64,000 nt of DNA from positions 156,001 to 220,000 of the forward strand of contig BROG01000402.1 of NCBI GenBank assembly GCA_030159075.1, given 5' to 3'. Shown here piece after piece: positions 52,510 through 64,000 of this stretch (positions are counted from its first letter, which is position 1; each line of letters opens with the position of its first letter). This DNA comes from Atrina japonica. Taxonomy: Eukaryota; Mollusca; Bivalvia; Pterioida; Pinnidae. Both the position numbers and the translations under genes were made by a program. A model generated the notes under the pieces. It was not told the DNA's origin. It did not search any database and saw nothing but the letters and a program-made list of their open reading frames with translations.

Positions 52510-55500
52510 CGCACAAAGTCTAATAATTGGTATTTAAGTTACATGTATTTATACCTAGTTTTCAGTCGGTGCAACTAGGTTCATCTTGTCAAATACCGTA
52601 TAGGCCTACGTTATAGCAAGACAAAATGTATAAACAAACAAGTTTTAGTAAAAATAAAATTTTAACTCCACGCATGGCAATCTGTGAAAGGTTATCTTTA
52701 AATAATGTATTCATTTACTGTCATCCAATAAAATAAAAATTTAGAACATGATACCCCTTATCCCCCACTATAATGAGTAGTCCAACGTGATACATAAATA
52801 CCAGGCAAGATCATACCTACATGTATTACCTAGAAACTCCTGTGATATGATTTCAGATTGTAGTTTACGTGTACACACAAGCCATAGGTCTACATTCCTG
52901 AACTACTTCATCGAGTTTGTGATGGTCAGTTTATATATAGAGATAGCACCTGTACTATGCATATGAAAATGCCACTTAGCCATTATGACCCTAGGTGACC
53001 CCTTGACTTTCTTGAAAAATGATACTTAATCATGGATGGGCTGCTAATGGACATCTTTGTAATACTATATGTCATTCTCTACGATGTACGTTTCCTGGAC
53101 TTATAGATTCACGTGTGTAATACATTTCCAGGTCAGAGTGTACGCACATGGCGGATGTTGATACAAAGGAACAATGCGGCCAACAGAACGCGATGCTCTA
53201 ACTATTCTTTACGTGTACTATAATTATGTAAACGTGTATAAATCTTTGCTGATGTCATTTCACGTAATTCTATTGTTTTCGACGCTCTGCATAAGATAAT
53301 TGCTAGTATGTATTTTCGGTTTATACATCTGAATAACACCTATTTATGTAAGTCTAGACAACCTTTATTATCAATTAGTCTATCATTTGTTGTTCACGGT
53401 TAACGTGTTATGTAAGTAAAAAAAACTAGTATAATGTTCACACTACTCATGATTGGATTCCCCCTAGGGGTATCCCGGTCAGTTTCATTAGGCCTATTTC
53501 ATGTTTTGATAATGATAAAGACCCCCTATCTATTTTCAATTTAGATGTCCTTGATAGTAAAAACAATATTACATATCGTCACCCGGCGAGGACTTTGTGT
53601 TATAGAACTCACCGATGTGTTGAAGTTCCAAGCTACCGATGCTTAAAGGTTTCTATTATATGATGAAGTCATTTTCATTTTAATCACATCATTTATTTAT
53701 CCGGTTTATTCTACCTGTAATGACGAGTCTTAAAGTCGAATTCCATTTGCGAAATAAACAATCCAACAAATGAACCACTAATGAACCACTTCAAGCTATT
53801 TACACATCAGGCCTATCCAAGGCCGTATTCATACGTACAGAACAGGAAGGAATATCCTAGTAACACCATTTCCTTGTACAGGTACATTGTAATTACCAAG
53901 GTTACCGGCATGATAATTATGGGGTGTAGATGGTAGAGACCTTTTGTGATTTATCTATACCCGGAACTTAGCCTACCGTCTAACAAGTTTAGGAGAGAGA
54001 AATACAAGGATTATTTCTATTTTTTATGGGATCATTGTTTATCTATTATAGTTTTGTACAGGCCATTGTTGAAGAATCATTAACCTACAAATAAACAAAA
54101 GCACAATCTCAACTTTTTACCGAGTTCTCTTAAAAGTAACAAAAAAAATAATGACATAGCAAACGTTCGCCCCATGTCCATTTAAGTATACACAGTAATG
54201 GCAAGCCCTGTCGATCATACTCACTTCTATTTCGTTTGGTGTTCTTTAAATAAAGCCAGCCTGGCGAGAGATTTGTTAAAACCAGAGGTAATTTATCAAA
54301 CTTCTACGGATTTTTCCCCGGTGAACCGTTCATTTCTGAGCTCCTAAGTTACGTTTTTGGTCTATTTATATCCATAGCAAATTCATTTCACTCGAAGTTG
54401 AAGATGTACTGAAGGTAATCCTTTCTCGTCTACGACCGTGAAAACACACACACAAGATATTAAACGATAAATGCTTATGAAGTTTACGAAAAGGATGTAA
54501 ATAATACAGAATTTTCAGCACTTTCAGCTTCCTACTTCAGTTATTTTCGAACAGGTTATTCTTCCTACGTAAACTCCATACTGCCAGAGATAACATCATC
54601 CTTACACTACTAAATCAACTACATGTATGAAAAGCGATATTCGGGATCGCGAACACCCTTTGTCTACACTAGCTCCAGTCTACGTGATAACACAACAGAA
54701 CAACCTTCATTTGAGCTGTACCAAGTCGGACATGTTAATGTGTATGTGTTTGTATATAGCGTAGTCTCGGTACGAAAACATTTTGTCATAATTCAGTTGA
54801 ACAGAAGCACTCAGAGTAAGGCGAATATTTGTGTTAGATATGTGTTTTATAACAAGAATACCTGGTCTTTCTTTTAAATGTCAAAATATTGGAGGGGGCA
54901 TATATCATATTTTATACTGTAACTTAAATTACTGAAACACTACCCGAAGTTTGCGTTTCACAATTTTTCATACAAAATCCTTTGATTAACTCGTAAAAAC
55001 TGCAACTAACACGGTACAATGGTTAATTGTGTTACCTGGAGAGATCCTTATGAATTAAACTATTCACCTGTAGGTATGTTTACACTTTTAATTTTTTCTG
55101 GGGCATATGTTTATGCTTCAAAGATAGTTCATTGTTAAATTTATCCACTTATTCCATTCATTTACGTAGTTATATGAAAGCAAAGGTCGCACCATTAAAT
55201 TTAACGGGCTACAATAAAATGTGAGCAAATTTTATCACCTTTTAAAAATAGGGGTAGAGCGACCGAACCTCTAGAATAAAGAGTTTCAACAATACACAGA
55301 CTTATTGGACATCCCGTGTTTGTAAATAAATGAAGATGTTACCTTCGATAAAGTTCCCCGGTATTCCAATTTAGTTCGAGTACCACTTCCACTGAAAAAT
55401 GATCTGCATCCGCGGCCTGGTAGTTTGTAAACAAAAACTCAGACCCTATGTAAACGATTCGATCGCTGATTAAACACTATTATTGTACACCGTGGCATTG

Positions 55501-55980
55501 TATACCAAAGTTCATGGGTAAACAAGAAGTAAAAATCCATGCTAAATAGTCGACAAAAATCTTGGAAAAGTTCAGCGAGGTGTACGGAATGAAACAGCTA
55601 CATTGAATTGACTTGGTACAAAGCGTGACTCACACACGCGCTGATTTTGTGCAAAATCGAGTGAACATGTGTGCGGTATTTTTCTGCCAAGCTCAATTAC
55701 AAGGGGAGCTCCTGGTTTTAAAATAGAATTTGACTGATAATGACCACACTCCCTTTATTATGTATTATGTTACAGCGGCACGTTGTGATTATGGTCACTC
55801 GACTCCGGAGTTAATTAAACTAAATACTCGCCAATGTCTATAGAGCAGTATTTGGTTTCTGCAAGGAAAGATAAAACTGAGTTTGTACAAAAATATGTCG
55901 GTGTAAGCAGGTAATACTTCGTTATATTATGTTTACCGAGCTTCTGACAAACTGAAAGATCCTACCTGAAAACAGACAGA
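52510..55980. other. 3.5 kb without recognised repeats
   Basis: The longest repeat-poor stretch in the window, with no frame that looks like a protein. It could hold upstream non-coding exons or regulatory DNA, but nothing specific is visible. Confidence 0.4.
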
Positions 55981-55984
55981 GATA

Positions 55985-56290
55985 GTATGTGTGCTTGAAA
56001 GTAGTGTGTGCGTGTGTGTTTGCCTGCCTGTGCGTGCGCTTGTGTGTGTTTGCCTGTCTGTGCGTGCGCCTATGTGTGCTTGAGAGTGCGTGTGCCTGTA
56101 CTGTGTGCCTCTCTTTGTGTGCGTGAGAGAGTGTGTGATTTCAAGATTTTATTTATTCTTGGATAAACCATATTAATGGGAGAGCGAGAGTAGATGATAG
56201 GAGGTCCATAAGATCTCATTATGTCGCGCGCATACACACACACACATACACACACACACTTACACACATACACACATACACACACACACA
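55985..56290. repeat. Degenerate TG/CG-rich stretch followed by a CA run
   Basis: 55985-56140 has GTGTGCGTGTG, GTGCGTGCGC and TGCCTGT words, alternating purine-pyrimidine and potentially Z-forming. 56232-56290 is an interrupted CACACA run. Confidence 0.75.
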
Positions 56291-56500
56291 TTCATTTTGC
56301 AGTTGCTTGTCGTTTTCACTTTGATCCAGTTCAATTCACATTTCGTTGGTATTTTGAGCTTAGTTTAGTAGTTGTTTAGTTATCCTTTTGTTTGATATTT
56401 ATTACGTTATCTCGCTGCAATTGTAATATGTAGCATTTCTTTCACTCTCCGGTTGTGTGTGTGAATGGATGTTTGCGTGAAAGTTTGTATGTGTACGTTT

Positions 56501-56505
<5 letters not shown>

Positions 56506-56591
<86 letters not shown>
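56506..56591. repeat. (AT)n microsatellite
   Basis: About 43 TA units. Confidence 0.95.
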
Positions 56592-56594
<3 letters not shown>

Positions 56595-58134
56595 GCAGAT
56601 TACAATGTGAGGGAATAGTCCCTCTGACAAATAAAGTGTATATATGATAAGTGTGCATATAATTATAAAAGTATGATATACATGTATATAACTTAGTATA
56701 CATAAATAACGTACGGTATTGAAGTGATATTGCACCCGAACGTTTTTCGATGGTTTTATTTACAATTTCTTATTCTGTGATATGAAAGGAACAAATACAC
56801 TGATTTTCATTTTTCATTGCAAGTAGGATAAAGAATAAATTATAATATTTCACACATGGTATCGATGCAATTAACAAACCATTAAAATGCCTTATTTTAC
56901 AGTAGACAGATACAAACTTTGGGGGGGGGGCGCCCAGCTGCAAGACAGAAAATCGCCACTAGCATAATTGAACGCGTGTTGCAATAAATTGGGTCACGGT
57001 TGAAATGTTTTTATGCGTGACAGCATTGTTGCAAAATACAATACCTCGAAAAAAAACCAGCAACTAATCACGTGATTAACCGCAAACTGGAATCAAAGTG
57101 CCAACACTCAATTAATTTACAGGTTAAAACATCGCAAATCTGAAGAAATAAGACAGTGAATATCGATGCTTATTATTTAGCAGACTGCGCAAACCCAATT
57201 CATTTATTAAATTCAGTTAAAGTAGAAAGGATAATATGCAATAAAAATCGTATCATTAGATGCAGAAAGTCTCTCAAAAATATTTTATATGGACAATTAG
57301 CAAAATTATTTTCCGACGAACGCGTTAATGCTCTCAATTTTATGGGAAATAAAACGTAGATTTCATTTATTTTAGAGACATCATTTGAAAAAACAGTAAC
57401 TTGAAATAAACCACAAGTAAAATCAATTCAGATATTTGCGCGTTTTATCAAGATTTTCTTCTGAATTTGTCTTCATCAGTTGAGATAATTATCTTACACA
57501 GATACATTTTATCATTTTCATATTGTAATGATTTATAGCGAGATAATTGTATAGAAAAGTACCCATAAATCACTGATTATGGAACAGTTTGTCACCTGGT
57601 CTCACAAATGACTTCCCCGCTGTTTAAATTATGAATTAATGTCTGATGAATGTCAATAAAGAATGAGAGATGGTCAATTAAGTAGGCGAAATCGTAACCT
57701 TGAACGTTTAAATGAAATCTCATAAACAAAATGTCTTCCACTTTTGGGGAACCTTGAAGTCTCAATAATGATCTTTGTCACAAAATGAAAACAGTACTAA
57801 CGGAATAGGTCCGTTGGAACGGAATTCATATTATTGGACCCCGCCCCTACTTCAGACGTACCTGTTGAGAAGAGAAAAACGTTTTTCAAACTAAGGAAAT
57901 ACGTTCTCTTCTTCTCTTTGAATTATATTGAAAACTCTGTTCAACAATATAGTGGCTCTCTGGCAGAGACGAAAGCTCCTCGGCATAAGATGACAATCTA
58001 ACATCCTGCCAAGATCATGGTCACAAGAAAGAAAATAAGTATCATGTAGCAAAACACAACAAGTCCCTGGAAACTAAAAATAGACCATCAGAATTTAAAA
58101 AGTCAACAACAAAAAAGTTCTGTTTCAAATTTAG

Positions 58135-58136
<2 letters not shown>
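56592..58136. other. Nothing recognised
   Basis: A+T-rich; a G10 run at 56923 is the only compositional oddity. Confidence 0.5.

Positions 58137-58191
<55 letters not shown>
58137..58191. repeat. (AC)n microsatellite
   Basis: About 27 AC units. Confidence 0.95.
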
Positions 58192-58194
<3 letters not shown>

Positions 58195-58831
58195 CATCAT
58201 CGATATCAATTGATCAATCATTTGACTTTATAAGCTATATGACGGTATATCATGGTATACTTGTATATTCAATTAATGTCTACCTAAGTCAGTCCATAAT
58301 AATTTATATGTAGATCCAATCACCTTTATACATTTACATACCGTTATTTATTCTGCAAGCACCTTCTTATTCAGATTAAGATCGAAATGATCACTATCCT
58401 TTATTGTAAAATTCAGTTTGATGTTTTATTTTTTAACAATTGACTTTTTCTAGAAATAAATATGTTCACAACGTTTTGTTCTACACTCATTGAAGGTAAC
58501 CCTGGATTTGACACTTTTTTTGGCTGGGGAGTAAGGGGGTTGGCTGGCACATATTCTCCATTCATTGTAATTTATATACTTGTACAGTATACACTCATAC
58601 CGATCCACTCAAGCATTACATGAACTAGAAAATATAAAGGCCACACGTCTCTCATTCTCAAAACATCATATTAAACTTTTTATAACTCTCAACATCTCGC
58701 GTGTCCACATATATACTAAATAAATACATGTATTTCCGATCGTTTGATTCATTTTAAGTATAATAAAATCTAAATAATTTAAAAAGTAAATAAATGCAGT
58801 TTCACATTGAATCCAAGAACCATGGTTCTGG

Positions 58832-59040
58832 TCCACGATGAAATCTAAATGCAGTATATACAGTGAAACCTTGGTCCACGATGAAATCTAAATGCAGTAT
58901 ATACAGTGAAACCTTGGTCCACGATGAAATCTAAATGCAGTATATACAGTGAAACCTTGGTCCACGATGAAATCTAAATGCAGTATATACAGTGAAACCT
59001 TGGTCCACGATGAAATCTAAATGCAGTATATACAGTGAAA
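58832..59040. repeat. 43-bp tandem array, about 5 near-identical units
   Basis: Units start with TCCACGATGAAATCTAAATG at 58832, 58875, 58918, 58961 and 59004. Each ends in ATACAGTGAAACCT, the left terminus of the adjacent MITE. The near identity of the units suggests recent amplification. Confidence 0.9.
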
Positions 59041-59206
59041 CCTGTCTTCAAATACAATTCTCATAAATATCCACTTGTCTTTCCTGACATGAAAACCACT
59101 TGGATAAACAATCCTTTAAATAAAGCCTTTTTTCATAGACCACCTGTCGTTTGAAACCACATTTCAATGGCCGATGGCATGGTCTCTCAACACAGGTTCC
59201 ACTGTA
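59031..59206. mobile_element. Small TIR element (MITE) with TA ends
   Basis: Starts TACAGTGAAACCTGTCT and ends ACACAGGTTCCACTGTA, an imperfect 17-base inverted repeat with TA at both limits, as in Tc1/mariner or pogo-type elements. 176 bases, non-coding. Its left end is the last unit of the 43-bp tandem array. Confidence 0.65.
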
Positions 59207-59607
59207 CTAAGGTTCCATAATATGACGTAATACAGTTTTTACCGGAGAGTACCGCTTATATCTGCCACTGCATAAAATGATTTGTATCAATTAACATAAT
59301 AAAATACTACAATAGTGGTCAAAACAAATATAATGGTCGATACACATACACTTATAGTGGTCAATGTACATAAACACATAGCAGCCAGTGGTATACACGC
59401 CACTGATACACAAAAGTCATAGATTTAATACATACAGTCATCTTAACATTTTAAAGAAAAAATACAATATTTGTATTATGAATGTCCCCTTGTCACCAAA
59501 GCTTGTTCAAATACACCTCATTTTTGTTATATGTTAGTGATAAGCATCTCATCTGGCTCATTTAGTTTTTAAAATGTGGTTACATATGTCAAAGTATGGG
59601 ATAGAAT

Positions 59608-59610
<3 letters not shown>

Positions 59611-59698
<88 letters not shown>
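59611..59698. repeat. (AT)n microsatellite
   Basis: About 44 TA units, shortly left of MITE copy E. Confidence 0.95.
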
Positions 59699-59700
<2 letters not shown>

Positions 59701-59763
59701 GGGTAAAGAGGATTTATGAAGACTAAGAAGTGATATTTTGGATAAATAAAAAAAATGGCATAA

Positions 59764-60010
59764 AAGGGGCTTTAGCTGTGTTTACCAACAATAAAGATTT
59801 AAAGATTTCGATTTCCCCCACTTTTACTTCTTGTATTTGATATTACAAATAATAGCTATACACAGACAGGCATAAAAAATCTTACATTTGTGAAATAAAG
59901 CCAGGTTCAGTTTGGTATTCATATACGAATAATAAGGTTGAGTTTATCAATTTCAATTTAAAAAAAAATGCCACACCTTGGTATCTCAAGCAATTTTCAC
60001 AAAATATAAG
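59764..60010. mobile_element. MITE copy E, truncated
   Basis: Begins AAGGGGCTTTAGCTGTGTTT (the family end, inverted) and runs through the ACTTTTACTTCTTG, AGGCATAA and CAAGCAATTTTCACAAAATA landmarks, then stops without the second terminus. Confidence 0.7.
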
Positions 60011-60469
60011 TGGTTATTGGTGATTTCTGTAAAACATAAACTCTTCAAATATTTTAGTTGCATTATATCATTGTGTGAAAATTCTTCGAAAATGTATTCC
60101 AATGTTTCATATTCTCTTTTACAAAATATAAACAATATATCTGATGACAGTTTCATTTTAACTCAATTGCTGTTTGTTGGAAGAATTCTGTAACAAATCA
60201 TGTATTTGGAAGTTTATAGATTTGTCTCTGAGACGTATTTTGAATACAATTAGCTTATGTATTTACCTTGTATGATACTCCTTTCGGTTTCGGAACTGGA
60301 GATCCTCTGGTGAAATTTTATTGACAGAAACGATCGTCTCGAACATTTTGTTTTTGCATTTTTTCTGCAAAACTATAACTTTAGGTTTCATGTTTATAAT
60401 TTTTCTTTTGAGCAGTTATATTTTGAATTTACTGGTGGGTGTAAATCATGAAAAAAATTACAACATGAC

Positions 60470-60640
60470 ATATATGTAATTAACAATTCCAAAGTTTTAG
60501 TTTTACAAAGAAAAACAAATGATCTGGACGATCGTTTCTGTCAATAAAACATTATCAGTTGTGCTGGAATTTAATAAAGATATTTTTCTGTAAGAAAAGG
60601 GCAAAATAATTAACCTAGCTTTGTTGCCTAAAAAAAAAAA
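60470..60640. repeat. Second copy of the dispersed repeat at 5.0 kb
   Basis: ACGATCGTTTCTGTCAATAA, CATTATCAGTT and GATATTTTTCTGTAAGAAAA align with 5036-5110. Confidence 0.4.
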
Positions 60641-61071
60641 TGTGACTAAACAATAAAAGATTTCAATTTTTCTGACGTTTAATAAATTGTCTTCATAGAT
60701 ATTCATGTTTTATGAATATAATTTTAAATCTTTTGTTTAGATAATTTCAGATGTTATGTCTTCTTTTCTGATAGGTATTATCAATATAGCATTTTCATTT
60801 TGTGAATAGTATACTTGTTTCCAGTTTCTATCTATCCTTTTAATCGTAATAAAAATAAACCAAAGTTTGGAACATCTTTATACTCATTGTACTGCTTTAG
60901 GATTCCATTAATGAATAAATATACATATACTACATTAAGACCACTATCTTCTAGTACTTATAATTTACAAATTGTGACAGTGTCACCAAATCTATTTAAC
61001 TCCTCCCTAAATATTCTTCTATTGTTTCAAAGATTTTGAATGTAAGAAAGAGCAATAAAATATCTTTCAAA

Positions 61072-61242
61072 ATCTCAGATACCAAAGTATAAATCATTTT
61101 GATGTCCAGGATATAGGTACAAACCTGGTAAAATGGACAAAAACGGACCTCTTGAAATCAAGAGGTGGGATCAGGTGTTATGAAGGAGTACGCATCCCCT
61201 GTCGACCGATCGCACCTGCCGTTAGTCCACAGTCAAATTAAA
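61072..61242 (-). repeat. Penelope-like 3' tail, first tail type
   Basis: Inverted copy of the same tail: CAGATACCAAAGTATAAATC near 61076, GATGTCCAGGATATAG, AGGTGGGATCAGGTG and CATCCCCTGTCGACCG. It shows that the family lies both inside and outside the gene. Confidence 0.7.
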
Positions 61243-61399
61243 ATCTAACTTAGCCTAAAAATCTATTCATTCCATTTCTTCGAGAATTAGAGAGAAAAAT
61301 ACTACCATCTTGACTAGTGTGTACAAATTATATCAGTAGAATAGTCAAGTCTGTATAAATTATATCCGAAATATATAATATTTACTTTCATTCCAATAC

Positions 61400-62130
61400 A
61401 GACTGAGTGTAATTAGATTTATTTATAAACCAGAAACAGTTCTAGAATCAGTATAGCAGTGATTTACTTTCCACATCAAGTAAAAGACAAGCATCATCTG
61501 CATATCGAATAAATAGATATTTTGTGTTTTTTATTTGATATCATAAACCCCCTATATCATTATTTGGTTTCAACGATAACGCTAAAACTTCTACGCTTAT
61601 AATAGCAATACAAATATATAATGACAGGTGGTCTCCACTGACCGCCGCGACTTAAATCAAAGAATGGCGATAAATTTCCAATTATTAATAACACTACTCT
61701 TTGAATTTCAATATAAATACACACTGATTCCCAAAACTTTAAAGATACCAAAGCTTCACTCGACAGAGTCAAAAGCTTTTCCAAAATCCAGAAGATTTAA
61801 AAGACCCGAAGGGTGTTCTTCTTCAAGAATTTCCATATTGTCATAAAGTTATCTGGACCTGGCATTATAAAACTTAAGAATTACGGAAGTCTAAAAATTT
61901 TACTGAACATTGTGTAATCCTGAAATCTTATTGGCTGAGCGGGCCAACTTGAGGATATTCTCAATCATCCTTGGGTATACAATTAATGATTCTTTTTCTG
62001 ATAGTCCGACAAATGACCCATATTATATACGTCGTTCAAATAATGCAAATTCCTTATTCGTCCCAAAAATTATGAAATTTAACACTTAATCCATCTGACA
62101 CAAAACGTTTCCCATTATACATATTTTTCA
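61400..62130 (-). pseudogene. Decayed LINE (non-LTR) reverse transcriptase fragment
   Basis: The minus strand contains NMEILEEEHPSG then LLDFGKAFDSVE (about 61850-61750), an EVLALSLKPNNDI segment near 61575, and IRYADDACLLLD near 61500. These are the fingers/palm FEKAFDS motif and the YADD catalytic box of a LINE RT, in the right order. Internal stops and frameshifts are frequent and much of the region between the motifs is missing or unrecognisable. The clade (L1/Tx1-like or other) cannot be decided, and the upstream limit is uncertain. Confidence 0.6.
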
Positions 62131-62984
62131 ATATTTTTGTCAACTTCCTCATTTTAAATATACCCTCACAACTTTTTTATGATTTCCACTGGATTTAAGC
62201 TGATACTGAAGGAAGTACGAATTATCCAGATTGTGTATGTTTTCTTATTTTAGATATTCACTTTTAAGGAAGTTAGCCTACTCTATTATTGTCTCCATTT
62301 TATTTTCAATAATCCTCCGTTCTTTATCCATTCAGAGTAACATGCAATGGATATAATCATATTGTTTTTCAGATGCGCAATAAGTTTTACTGCGAAACAT
62401 TTAAATACATTTACAATAATTCAATAATTTTCAAACTTAATATCAGATTTGCCACACAAAATTGTCTCCAGTGATAATATACTGTGTTTTGGCAACATCT
62501 GCCGTTTTATTTGAAGTCGTGTATTATTATCATAGCATGTCACATTTGAATAAAGATAATTAAATCCTTAGACTAAGGCATATTTTATCCGGACCGCTAG
62601 ATCTTTTTCAATGTTTTTTTTTTTCGGTTTTCAATAAACTCTAATACTAAAGTCTTTTTGAATTACCTTTCAACTCTTTATTCCACGTGGCCTGAAGTAG
62701 ACATGTACCATACTAGGAACTGAATGACCGATCTAACGTTGAATTTGTATTCTGTTTATAAGGTTATTAACACAACAGAAAATAGATGTATTATGTTAAT
62801 CTTTTAGGTATATATAACCTGTGTTTCGTTGATATATAAATGATCGAAATGTATTACACGTTTCAATGTAAACTAGACTACAAGAGATACTGTTGCGTCT
62901 TTTGTGGAAAATGACATTAAAAATGAGGCTGAGGTGTTTGATATATAGACGGATTGTGTGTAAAATAATTCATAGAATGGGAAC
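62131..62984. other. Nothing recognised; possible decayed upstream part of the LINE
   Basis: No conserved motif visible. Its position next to the LINE RT remnant allows an undetected continuation. Confidence 0.3.
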
Positions 62985-64000
62985 TGTGCGAGAAATAATG
63001 GATAGTGAGGGGAACTGTGTGGTATAATGAACAGTAAGGGAAACTGAGTGTGATATAATGAATTGAGTGGAACTGTGTATGATATAATGATAGATGGGGA
63101 ACTATGTGGTATAATTGAAATTGAAATTAGGAGAACTGTGTGTGATAAAATAGGTAGTGAGAGAAACTGTGTGTGATATTATGGATAGTGAGGGGAACTG
63201 TGTGTGTTATAATGGATAGAAGGGGAACTGTGTGATATCAATGAAAATGAAATGAGGAAACTGTGTGTGAGATAAACTGTATGTGATATAATGGATAGAA
63301 GGGGAAGTGTGTGATATAATTGAAAATGAAATGAGAGGAACTGTGTGTGGTATAATGGATAGTGATGGGAACTTTGTGTGATATAGTGGATAGTAAGGGG
63401 AAGTGTGTGATATAATTGAAAATGAAATGAGGGAACTGTTAATGGTATAATTGATACAAGGGGGATTGAGTGTGATATGATGTGTAGTTAGGAAATTCCG
63501 TGTGATATAATAAGGCGAAATGTGTGTTTTGTAATAGATAATTAGGAAATTTCGTGTGATTTAATAAGGCGAAATGTGTGATATAATGGATAATAAGGGA
63601 AACAGTGCGTGATATAATGGTTAATTGGGGATTTGTGTGTGACACTATAAAAAAATTGGGGAATTGTGTGTGACATACTGGATAGAATGGGAAACTGTTC
63701 GTGGTATAATAGGCAGTAAGGGAATTCCGAATGACATAATGGATAGCCAGGGAAATGTGTGATACAATAGATAGAGAGGGGGGTGTTAGTGGTATTGTGG
63801 ATAGTTAGGGAATTCCGTTGATAATGGATATCTAGGGAATTGTGTGATACAATAAATAGAGAAGGGGGATGTTAGTGGTATAGTAGATAGTTAGGGAACT
63901 CCGTGTGATATAATGGATATCTAGGGAATTGTGCGAGATAATTGATAGAGAGGGGAAGTGCTAGTGGTAAAATGTATAGTTAGGAATTCCGTGTGATAAT
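62985..64000. repeat. Irregular minisatellite of about 30-35 bp, running off the window
   Basis: Imperfect units such as ATGGATAGTGAGGGGAACTG then TGTGTGATATA. From about 63480 a variant GTTAGGAAATTCCGTGTGAT dominates, so at least two unit types are present. The right end is not in the window. Confidence 0.85.

Noticed and set aside
54623..54877. 84-residue plus-strand frame in the repeat-poor 52.5-56 kb region
   Set aside because: No motif, signal peptide or family resemblance, and no splice context; kept as unassigned.

Overview
This window is animal nuclear DNA: A+T rich, full of long dinucleotide microsatellites, minisatellites and transposon fragments, with short exons bounded by GT/AG splice sites. 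Several interspersed repeats (SINEs with tRNA-like heads, a repeat ending in a GACGAC-type motif, Penelope-like retroelement tails) resemble families I know from mollusc and especially bivalve genomes. That assignment rests on recognition, not on a search.

The only cellular gene I recognise is on the minus strand. It is the N-terminal half of a membrane adenylate cyclase, closest in my reading to the Ca2+/calmodulin-stimulated type 1 (rutabaga) class. Eight coding exons can be placed: 42229-41615 (start codon, cytoplasmic N-terminus and about five membrane helices), 16013-15864, 14359-14238, 10974-10863, 8928-about 8806, 4059-3901, 3250-3109 and 1638-1453. Splice phases agree across every junction except the one between exons 5 and 6. 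The exons cover the first membrane bundle, the C1a catalytic half-domain with both metal-binding aspartates, and the start of C1b, including the segment that aligns with the calmodulin-binding region of ADCY1. The second membrane bundle and C2 must lie beyond position 1.

Intron 1 (41614-16014) is about 25.6 kb and holds most of the mobile DNA: an antisense decayed Penelope-like retroelement (33.2-35.5 kb), several 5'-truncated relatives, SINEs, TTAA-flanked MITEs and five minisatellites. Intron 5 contains a 3.4 kb tract made almost only of G and T on the plus strand. It starts exactly where exon 5 should end, and no splice donor is visible there.

From 42.2 to 64 kb, upstream of the start codon, I see no protein-coding gene. 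This part holds SINEs, a foldback element, a 1.8 kb minisatellite with two unit types, a TIR element preceded by a 43-bp array built on its own end, a decayed LINE, and a short-unit array running off the window end. I found no convincing intact tRNA, rRNA, ncRNA, CRISPR or microbial system. The most unusual features are the G/T tract at the exon border and the minisatellites that appear to have grown from transposon ends.
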